A DNA stretch of 64,000 nt from Candidatus Zixiibacteriota bacterium (GTDB lineage Bacteria > Zixibacteria > MSB-5A5 > GN15 > FEB-12). A program made the position numbers and the translations under genes. Below, piece by piece: positions 57,425 through 64,000 of the stretch; position 1 is the stretch's first letter, and each line of letters begins with the position of its first letter. The DNA lies in assembly GCA_029860345.1 (NCBI GenBank), contig JAOUBJ010000001.1, forward strand, positions 445,089 through 509,088, written 5' to 3'. Below the pieces are notes generated by a model. The model saw only the letters and a list, made by a program, of their open reading frames with translations, was not told the origin of the DNA and did no database searches.

Positions 57425-57846
57425 TTCATGGGCGATGGCATAGTTTGCCACTGGCCCACGTATAAACAAAGAAGGCCATTACTACTGCCTGCTTGGTCTG
57501 ACATGAAGGCTGCACACGGGCGGCTCTACTGACTGCCGCAGCCACGATTTAACTGGTCTGATCTGGGTCCTAAACTGGGGAAGCCATTTGTCTGTTGAAA
57601 AACTCGGAGTGCCGAGGATTGTCCCTTGAGGCTATAATCGGCCGGAATACATGACATGGTTTCCATCAATCTCAGGCATCAATGGCCAAAAGGTCATCCC
57701 AGCGGCGGCATTGGTTTTGCTTTGAGGCATGTCAGAAAAATATCGCCGGGACCAAAACGGCTCCCCGGGGAGATATAGCGACTCGGTTTTTTACGAGTCG
57801 GATATAAGTTGTGTTGTTAAAGAGCTTTTTCAGGAGAATAAGCAGT
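57425..57846 (+). other. Long leader region without a gene
   Basis: No gene is visible. It contains CTCGG-AGTG-CCGAG (near 57603-57616), a TATAAT near 57635 with a poor -35, ATGGCC-AAAA-GGTCAT (near 57680), and a hairpin just before the ribosome site: CGACTCG (57779-57785), loop GTTTTTTA, CGAGTCG (57794-57800). I tried to fit known riboswitch cores, including the two cyclic di-GMP classes, and could not. Confidence 0.45.
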
Positions 57847-60800
57847 ATGAGATTGAGAAATCTGGTCTTCATAGGCGCCATGTTGATCTTGCCGTTCGGC
57901 CTGGCTTATGGTCAAAGTATGTCGCTCGACCATGTTGACGGACTGAATCCCGGCAACTATCTGGAGCTCGATGTCCCGATAACTTACCACATCCGACTTA
58001 CCGGCGATGGCGACGCCCACGGCGGTATCACCAACGGATTCCGCATTTATTCTCCGGAAGGAGCCGGCTGGAATACCACGGTCGGTGACACCGTAGGCAT
58101 CGGTAAGGCGCAGTTTGACGGTGGCTTTTTTATCAGCCCCTTCAGCGTGACAGGCTCCGGCGCCGATACTATCGGCTTCGGTGGTTTCCGCTTCTTTGGT
58201 ACCGGCTTGCCGGCCGGGTTTGACGTTGTCGCTTACACTCTGGACGTGGGCCCCCTCACGGCTGCCGATGAGGGCAAAACGCTTTGTCTGGATTCAGCCT
58301 TCTATCCCCCGTCCGGTATTTGGAAATGGGCCGGACCGGATGTGTTCCCCGCCTGGGATGGACCCCACTGCTATGCTATCGGTCAGGGTTCACCACCGCC
58401 GACGATTGACTGTCCCGACCAACCGCTGGCTGCATCGGCCTGCCCCGGTGGAGAGATTTGCATCCCGCTGGCTATTACCGATGCTGAGACGGTAACAGTT
58501 GAAGGCGCCACCTGGGTTGATGGACAGCTCTGTTTCACGGCAGACATTACCGGCCCGATGGGCTTCCATGTTGAAGCCACCAACTCAGGTGGTACTGTTT
58601 CTTGTGATATCGAGGTCAATGTCTCCTGGGACCCGGCACCCGTCATCACCTGCCCCACCGAGCCGATTGTCATAACCAATCTGGCCACGACTATCTGCGA
58701 CGGCTTGCCAATCAGTGACGCCGATGCGGTTACGGTTACCAGTGACAATCAAGATTACACCGCAACGTGGGCAAACAATCAGATTTGTTTCAATGCCGAC
58801 ATAAACGGTTCGTTCACAGCTACTGTAATAGCTTCCAACGCCTGCGGCGCCGACACCTGCTCGATCCTGATTGAAGTGGGTGAACAACCGGCCGCTCCGG
58901 TTATCGACTGTCCGACCGAGCCTCTGGCCTTGGAAGGCTGTGCCGGCTCGTTTGCTTGTTTTCCCCTGGCCATCTCTGGTGCCACGACCGTAACCTCCAG
59001 CAACGGCACCTGGGAAGCGGGCCAACTCTGTTTCAATCTCGATCCCGGTAAAGCAGTTTATGCATTCACGGTGATAGCCACCAACGACATCGGCGCCGAT
59101 ACCTGTGATTTCACGGTCGATGTAACGCTGTTGTTCCCGCCGGTGATTGCCTGTCCGGACCTGCCGATCGATGAATTCCTCTGTGCTCCCGGGGACATTT
59201 GCATACCCCTGGTAATTGAGAACAGCGTCCTCCCGGTGGCCGTCTCCTACGGCACCTGGGCAGATGATGTTTTGTGTTTCAACGCCGACACGGCCGGCCA
59301 ATATGTTATTAATCTCGGTGTCTCGGAGTCCTGCGGTGAAGCTTTCTGCGAGGTCGTTATCAATGTATCTATGGGCAGCGGACCCGTCATAAGCTGCCCC
59401 GATGAACCGAGCGTGACGGTCGACTCAACCGACGCCCTGATCTGTGAGGAAATGATGATTGCAGGCGCCGATGAGGTTGAGATCCTTGTTGACAATCAGG
59501 ACTACCAAGTCACCTGGGCCAACGACACCGTCTGTTTCAGCGCTAATGTCGTCGGCAGTTTCACCGCCACGTTCATTGCGGCCAACTCTTGCGGCGCCGA
59601 TACCTGCGCTGTGTCTGTGACTGTATTACCGCCGCCGTGCGTTGAGATGTTTCTGTCGCAAACCGAATTTGTGTTTAATATGACAACCGCCGACGGCGTC
59701 AATCCGGACGACCAGTATCTCACCGTCTATTCTGATGAGTTACCGTTTGATTTCGAGATCGTCACGGCCGGCGAGAGTTGGCTGACAGTCGATCCGCTGT
59801 TTGGTGGCAGCCAGCAAACAGTTACTATCAGCGTGGACGGACTGGCCCTGGAAGCCAACACCTATGAAGCGGTTGTGGCCGTCGTTGGCAATCCCGATGT
59901 TGTCTGTGAGCCCATGACACAGTACTTCACCGTCACCCTGAACGTGACTATCCCGCCCTCCGACGACGATGTTATAAGCATTCCCACCGTGCCCGCCGTA
60001 CTGGGTGCACGAGTGGCGGTACCGATTTCGATGGAGTTCCTATGCGATCTGGCCGAGCTTGATGTCTGGCTGGAATTCACCACCAACGACCTGGTGGAAC
60101 TTGACTCCATATCGTTTGCAGGCTCCCTGATCGAAAGTTGGGCCAACAAAAGTGTCACGCTGGGCAACGACGATCTTAACCTCGCCGCCGCCGTGTCGGC
60201 CGGTGAGAGTTTGATCCCGGGCGCGACCGGCTTATTGATGACCATGCACTTCAACGTACATGGCCATGCCGCGCCGGGATTCTACCCGATCACCGGCATC
60301 TTACCCGATCCGATCTTCACCTACGATTGCGGTTCCGGACCGGCCTCGGTGGTACCGACGATAATCAACGGTGGTATCGTCATCGGTACTTCCGAAAACT
60401 ATGTCTGCGGCTACGTCGTCGATCCGAACGGTCACTCCATCGAAGGCGCCACGGTCGAACTGTGGCCCGACTTCCCGTATGACACCTGGGACGATCAGAC
60501 GCACTCGGATGCCTCCGGTCTCTTTGAGTTCTTTGACTCTGAGATTATTCCCTTCGATGTTTACGCTTACAAACAAGGTTACTACCCCGGAAAGGTGGAG
60601 AATATCAACTTCGCCCAAACCGGTATCATGATAGTGCTGACCCCGGTGCAGCCGATCACGCCAACTTTGGAGTGGGTCAACTTCTACTGCGAGACCAATC
60701 TTTACATGAACGCTCCGCTGCCGGTCGGTTCGGTGATCGATGCCTTTGATCCCGACGGCGTACATTGCGGCAGTTGGTTTGTCTCAGAAGCCGGACGCTA

Positions 60801-62163
60801 TGGCTTCATGCCCATCTACCGGGATGATCCGTATACTCCAGACGTCGACGAAGGGGCCGATCCCGACGACAACATCCGCCTCTATGTCAACGGCGTCCAG
60901 GCCTACACTCCCGACCCGACGGTGTGGACGGCCAATGGTGATATCCACCAGGTTTGTCTGGATGTCGGGGATATCATTGTCAAGAGTTGTGACCTGCTGG
61001 AAGGCTGGAACCTGGTGAGTTGGAATGTCGACCACGAAAACGACGATATTATCGAGGTGCTGGCTTCTATCGAAGGTTGTCTGGAAGTCGTGCTCGGCTT
61101 CGAGGGCGAGGGTCTTACCTACGATCCGAACCTGCCGATGTTCTCCAACCTGAAATTCGTCGACCATCTCTCAGGCTACTGGATCAAAGTTAACTGCGAT
61201 GTGACGCTTGAGATCGCCGGTGAGGCGGTTCCGGTAACGACCGGCATTCCGTTGATCAACGGCTGGAACCTTGTTTCCTATCTGCCGGACTACAATCTCC
61301 CGACCGAGGAAGCGCTGGCTTCGATTCACGACGATCTTATCGTAGCGCTTGGTTGGGACCCGTCAATCGGCAATTTAGTCTATCAGCCGGGTGATATCCT
61401 GCACAACGATCTTTTGGAAATGGGTCCGTGCAGCGGTTACTGGCTCAAGAACGACTTCCCCGGCGTCCTGGCCTATCCGGGCGCAGGGCCAAAAATCGCG
61501 CCGCAGCCCAACCGCCACATCTTCGCGGCCAAGGGTAGCCTTGAGGGCGTCACCGCTACCAACAGTTGGATGAACGTCTACGCAGAGCGTCTGACTGTCG
61601 ACGGCGCCACGGTCAAAGCCGGCAGCATAGTCAGTGCTCACAACGAAGAGGGTCTTATGATCGGCCGCTTCATAGTCGAGCAGGATGGTCTGTTCGGATT
61701 CATGGCTGTCTATGGCGACGACCAGACAACCGACGAAATCGACGGCGCCCGTCCCGGCGAGGCGTTCTCGCTGCGCATAAACGGCCTGGAAACCAACGAG
61801 GACTTTACATTCAGCGGTGCTACCGGCGGCAAAATGGAAATCTCTGCCCTGACGGCCAAAGGTAACTCGGACGGCACGCTGCCGACTAAGTACTCGCTCG
61901 GCCAGAACTATCCGAATCCGTTCAACCCCAAAACGACCATCAGTTTCGTCCTGCCGACCTCAGGTAAGGCGACCATTGAAGTCTACAACGTACTCGGTCG
62001 TTTGGTTTCGACACCGTTCGACGGCGTGGCCCAAAGCGGCGTCAATGAGGTCATTTGGGAAGGTACAAATTCCGCTGGCGAAGCTGTTGCTTCCGGCATA
62101 TACTTCTACCGCCTGAAGACCGAAGGTTTCACTGAAACGAAGAAGATGACTTTGTTGAAATAG
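57847..62163 (+). CDS. Large modular exported protein with cohesin-like and sorting domains
   Basis: A 1438-residue exported protein. Signal peptide (LVFIGAMLILPFGLAYGQ); N-terminal beta domain (about 20-180); five cysteine-bearing Ig-like modules of about 80 residues, each opening with a phrase like IxCPxEPL and closing with ADTCxxxV (about 185-595); a BACON-like domain (FLSQTEFVFNMTT...SWLTVDP, about 600-700); a cohesin-like domain (about 706-850); a carboxypeptidase regulatory-like domain (GYVVDPNGHSIEGATVELWPD); two DPDGVHCG-type modules around two SxGWNLVS-type segments; and a FlgD/T9SS-like tail (QNYPNPFNPKTTISFVLP to KKMTLLK). ATG at 57847 follows AGGAG by about ten bases. Probably a surface scaffold or adhesin; inference. 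Confidence 0.87.
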   Translation: MRLRNLVFIGAMLILPFGLAYGQSMSLDHVDGLNPGNYLELDVPITYHIRLTGDGDAHGGITNGFRIYSPEGAGWNTTVGDTVGIGKAQFDGGFFISPFSVTGSGADTIGFGGFRFFGTGLPAGFDVVAYTLDVGPLTAADEGKTLCLDSAFYPPSGIWKWAGPDVFPAWDGPHCYAIGQGSPPPTIDCPDQPLAASACPGGEICIPLAITDAETVTVEGATWVDGQLCFTADITGPMGFHVEATNSGGTVSCDIEVNVSWDPAPVITCPTEPIVITNLATTICDGLPISDADAVTVTSDNQDYTATWANNQICFNADINGSFTATVIASNACGADTCSILIEVGEQPAAPVIDCPTEPLALEGCAGSFACFPLAISGATTVTSSNGTWEAGQLCFNLDPGKAVYAFTVIATNDIGADTCDFTVDVTLLFPPVIACPDLPIDEFLCAPGDICIPLVIENSVLPVAVSYGTWADDVLCFNADTAGQYVINLGVSESCGEAFCEVVINVSMGSGPVISCPDEPSVTVDSTDALICEEMMIAGADEVEILVDNQDYQVTWANDTVCFSANVVGSFTATFIAANSCGADTCAVSVTVLPPPCVEMFLSQTEFVFNMTTADGVNPDDQYLTVYSDELPFDFEIVTAGESWLTVDPLFGGSQQTVTISVDGLALEANTYEAVVAVVGNPDVVCEPMTQYFTVTLNVTIPPSDDDVISIPTVPAVLGARVAVPISMEFLCDLAELDVWLEFTTNDLVELDSISFAGSLIESWANKSVTLGNDDLNLAAAVSAGESLIPGATGLLMTMHFNVHGHAAPGFYPITGILPDPIFTYDCGSGPASVVPTIINGGIVIGTSENYVCGYVVDPNGHSIEGATVELWPDFPYDTWDDQTHSDASGLFEFFDSEIIPFDVYAYKQGYYPGKVENINFAQTGIMIVLTPVQPITPTLEWVNFYCETNLYMNAPLPVGSVIDAFDPDGVHCGSWFVSEAGRYGFMPIYRDDPYTPDVDEGADPDDNIRLYVNGVQAYTPDPTVWTANGDIHQVCLDVGDIIVKSCDLLEGWNLVSWNVDHENDDIIEVLASIEGCLEVVLGFEGEGLTYDPNLPMFSNLKFVDHLSGYWIKVNCDVTLEIAGEAVPVTTGIPLINGWNLVSYLPDYNLPTEEALASIHDDLIVALGWDPSIGNLVYQPGDILHNDLLEMGPCSGYWLKNDFPGVLAYPGAGPKIAPQPNRHIFAAKGSLEGVTATNSWMNVYAERLTVDGATVKAGSIVSAHNEEGLMIGRFIVEQDGLFGFMAVYGDDQTTDEIDGARPGEAFSLRINGLETNEDFTFSGATGGKMEISALTAKGNSDGTLPTKYSLGQNYPNPFNPKTTISFVLPTSGKATIEVYNVLGRLVSTPFDGVAQSGVNEVIWEGTNSAGEAVASGIYFYRLKTEGFTETKKMTLLK
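58405..59635 (+). repeat. Five Ig-like protein modules in tandem
   Basis: Five in-frame modules of 80-85 codons starting at CPDQP, CPTEP, CPTEP, CPDLP and CPDEP. Shared features are a two-cysteine pattern, TW...G/N..LCF/ICF.AD in the middle and SCGADTC or similar at the end. They have diverged, so the expansion is not recent. Confidence 0.75.
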
Positions 62164-62240
62164 GCGCAAGCCGTACTGGATTGAAAGTAATGAACCACCG
62201 ATCGGTTTAGAAGCCGGTCGGGAAGAGATAAGGATCAAGC

Positions 62241-63620
62241 GTGAACAAGAGATACACGATCGGAAGTCTGGCGATAGGGTTGGTGTTGATGCTGGCTTTG
62301 GCGGTGACCGCCGGTGTAACACCTACACCGTGGTACAAGGGATTCATCGGCGAAGCGTTCTACAACGGACAGCCGGCACCCCAGGGAAGCAAGATCGACG
62401 CATACGATCCCGATGGTGTTCACTGCGGTTCCTTTACCGTGGGCGCCAACTACGACACGGTCGGCATTTTTGGGATGTTGTTCGCTTACGGCGATGATAT
62501 TTACTCAGACGATATCGATGAAGGTGCGCTTACCGGCGATTTGATCACGTTCACGGTGAATCATCGCAATCCAAGCACATCGATTCTTGACGGTGATTTA
62601 TACTGGCAGGACAAGGCGCAGGCTGAGGTCAATCTGTCTGTCGATGATGCTGTGATGTGCCTGAGTCCGATCAATCTGCCTGCCGATCGGATCGGAAAGC
62701 CAAACAGTATTGTCCGGGTCGAAATTGACGTTAGAAACTGCGGCAACGGCTTGGACTTCTACACGGTCGAAGCGATATCCACCAAAGGCTGGTCGTTGAA
62801 CATCCCCAGCGGTTTCACCTACGCCGCTTCAGGCGAAGTGGTTTCGGTCTACTTTGATGTTTCACTGCCCATCTGGCCGGGATCATCAGAAAGTGATCGT
62901 ATCGACACCGTTGAATTCGCCGTCACTTCAGAGCTCGATGCCTCTGAGACGACCACCGGCTCGTTGCAGGTCACTGTCGATGCATCCGACGTTTACGCCA
63001 TCGAACTGACCGACCCGCCGATAGCCAAAGAAGGCCAGCCCGAGGAATGGGTACAGTTTGTGGTCGGCGTTCGTAATGTGGGTAATGTCTTCGATGAGTA
63101 CTCGATCACGGCTGAATCCGATTTGGGTTGGGGCATCAGCGTCGAAACGAAAGGGTTGGTCAATGCCAATCCCGGCGAGGAAGTGTACCTGTCGTTTGAG
63201 GTGTTGATCCCCACCGACGCCCCCGACGGGGCAGCCGACCTGCTGAGCTACACAGTGAACTCATTGAATGATGTGTCTGTCTTTGTCGATGGTGAAGTTT
63301 TACTGACCTCCCACTCTCCCACCGATGTCGGCGATGACGGCGCGGGGCTTCTGCCCAATTCGATTCAACTGGCTCAGAACTACCCGAATCCGTTCAACCC
63401 GAGTACGACAATCTCGTATACGCTGCCGTCACGCTCCCGGGTGAGTCTGGCTATCTACGACGTCCTGGGACGGGCGATAGAGCAGATCGATCTCGGAACG
63501 ATGCCGAGCGGTACTCACGAAGTCGAGTATGATGGTTCATCGCTGGCCAGCGGCGTTTATTTCTACCGTCTGGTGACGGACTTGGGACAGGAAACCCGCA
63601 AGATGGTGCTGCTGAAGTAG
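62241..63620 (+). CDS. Exported protein with YPNPFNP sorting domain, partner of the large modular protein
   Basis: A 459-residue exported protein. The start is GTG at 62241, six bases after AAGGA. Signal peptide (IGLVLMLALAVTAG); a DPDGVHCG module (PQGSKIDAYDPDGVHCGSFTV...GIFGMLFAYGDD, about 45-110) shared with the preceding gene; two CARDB/NEW3-like beta domains (about 140-240 and 245-350, with VEIDVRNCGNGLDFYTVEA and VVGVRNVGNVFDEYSITA); and a FlgD/T9SS-like tail from LAQNYPNPFNPSTTISYTLP to RKMVLLK. It lies 77 bases after the large protein and is probably co-transcribed, ending at the terminator at 63706. Confidence 0.85.
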   Translation: MNKRYTIGSLAIGLVLMLALAVTAGVTPTPWYKGFIGEAFYNGQPAPQGSKIDAYDPDGVHCGSFTVGANYDTVGIFGMLFAYGDDIYSDDIDEGALTGDLITFTVNHRNPSTSILDGDLYWQDKAQAEVNLSVDDAVMCLSPINLPADRIGKPNSIVRVEIDVRNCGNGLDFYTVEAISTKGWSLNIPSGFTYAASGEVVSVYFDVSLPIWPGSSESDRIDTVEFAVTSELDASETTTGSLQVTVDASDVYAIELTDPPIAKEGQPEEWVQFVVGVRNVGNVFDEYSITAESDLGWGISVETKGLVNANPGEEVYLSFEVLIPTDAPDGAADLLSYTVNSLNDVSVFVDGEVLLTSHSPTDVGDDGAGLLPNSIQLAQNYPNPFNPSTTISYTLPSRSRVSLAIYDVLGRAIEQIDLGTMPSGTHEVEYDGSSLASGVYFYRLVTDLGQETRKMVLLK

Positions 63621-63660
63621 TGGTGTTGGGCGACCGCGCCCCAACTCGTTGACAGGGCAG

Positions 63661-63688
63661 TCAGGTGAGTCGCCATACGGCACCTGCA
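63661..63688. repeat. Second copy of a 28-bp dispersed repeat
   Basis: TCAGGTGAGTCGCCATACGG followed by CACCTGCA; differs at a few bases from the copy at 37501-37528. Both contain inverted AGGTG/CACCT-type ends. Confidence 0.6.
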
Positions 63689-63705
63689 AATAATTGAGAT
63701 TTATG

Positions 63706-63738
63706 AAACCCCGATTGACTAATCGGGGTTTTTTTTAT
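63706..63738 (+). terminator. Strong Rho-independent terminator
   Basis: AAACCCCGATT, loop GACT, AATCGGGGTTT, then an unbroken run of T. The 11-bp stem is perfect. It lies about 85 bases after the stop at 63620 and closes the two-gene exported-protein unit. Confidence 0.92.
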
Positions 63739-63839
63739 TGTCAGACAAGCACACTTTCCTGATATTGCGTCAGGTCAATTTCGTTTCGTTGAAGGGACCA
63801 AATAGCCGTGAACGAATCTGAAAACAGCAGGGTTACATA

Positions 63840-64000
63840 GTGGCACTTCGTTATAATGTCGTCGGGCGAACCGACGTAGGGTTGGTCAGGCCCGGCAATG
63901 AGGATACTCTCCACATCGACCGCGAGAGCAATGTCCTGGCTGTCTGCGACGGTATGGGCGGGCATCAAGCCGGCGAAGTTGCCTCGCAGTCGGCCTCGCA
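63840..64000 (+). CDS. PP2C-type serine/threonine phosphatase, 5' part only
   Basis: The first 53 complete codons are visible and run off the right edge. GTG at 63840 begins [22 protein letters not shown], followed by [17 protein letters not shown]. These are PP2C motifs 1 and 2 (TDxGxVRxxNED; DGMGGxxxGE), with the metal-binding aspartates. Bacterial Stp/PrpC enzymes of this type reverse Hanks-type kinase phosphorylation and are usually next to the kinase gene, which would lie outside the window. A poor ribosome site (AGCAGGGTT) precedes the GTG. Confidence 0.93.
   Translation, partial: MALRYNVVGRTDVGLVRPGNEDTLHIDRESNVLAVCDGMGGHQAGEVASQSAS

Noticed and set aside
57425-57846. Cyclic di-GMP riboswitch in the long leader
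   Set aside because: I could not find the conserved core or the receptor pairing of either known class; only unrelated hairpins are visible.

Overview
The window looks like a chromosome segment of an uncultured bacterium of the FCB superphylum, most like a Zixibacteria-type candidate phylum. That placement is inference from gene content. The clues are several secreted proteins ending in a YPNPFNP-type C-terminal sorting domain, C-terminal dockerin-like repeats with the phrase [18 protein letters not shown], a CarboxypepD_reg/DUF5686 outer-membrane protein, and an alternative complex III plus caa3-oxidase operon of the Rhodothermus type. Most coding sequence is GC-rich. A two-gene stretch at 53400-55380 is clearly more AT-rich. 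I found no rRNA, tRNA, CRISPR array, transposase or phage gene.

Layout. 1-1665 (minus): ftsE, ftsX and the start of an exported coiled-coil protein, a divisome module in which FtsE lacks key ABC motifs. 1789-3528: an exported BNR/YCF48-like protein and a Yip1-like membrane protein. 4111-8766 (minus): housekeeping genes rho, rsfS, a LytR_C protein, a small exported protein, a GlmU-like uridylyltransferase, panD and rpmB. 9087-12557 (minus): a large secreted metalloprotease with an NHL propeller, nine thrombospondin type 3 repeats and a dockerin-like tail. 12881-16303 (plus): mfd. 16677-21457: an orphan membrane protein, a lipoprotein and a DUF5686 protein.

21743-37167 (plus) is one long aerobic respiratory operon. 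It runs ctaB, actABCDEF, a small unknown membrane protein, SCO1, caa3 oxidase subunits II/I/III/IV, ctaA, a second SCO1 and a DUF420 protein. Most genes overlap by 4 bp or nearly touch. It encodes quinol oxidation (alternative complex III), the oxygen reductase, heme A synthesis (CtaB, CtaA) and CuA assembly (SCO1).

37561-46622 holds three large tandem paralogous exported proteins (minus) and a divergent smaller one (plus), all with FlgD/T9SS-like C-terminal domains. 46969-49944 is trkA-trkH for potassium uptake; an RCK-gated potassium channel follows at 55761-56807. Between them lie a dockerin-tailed exported protein and the AT-rich pair (methyltransferase plus membrane-anchored unknown protein), the best candidate for an undescribed system. 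56885-63620 has a VanZ-like protein and two exported modular proteins with sorting domains, one carrying a cohesin-like domain. The window ends inside a PP2C-type phosphatase gene.

Many intergenic regions hold short dispersed palindromic repeats of several families, including an array at 46622-46968 and a hairpin element whose stems appear to covary between copies. Four promoters with good -35/-10 spacing were found near the exported-protein genes.
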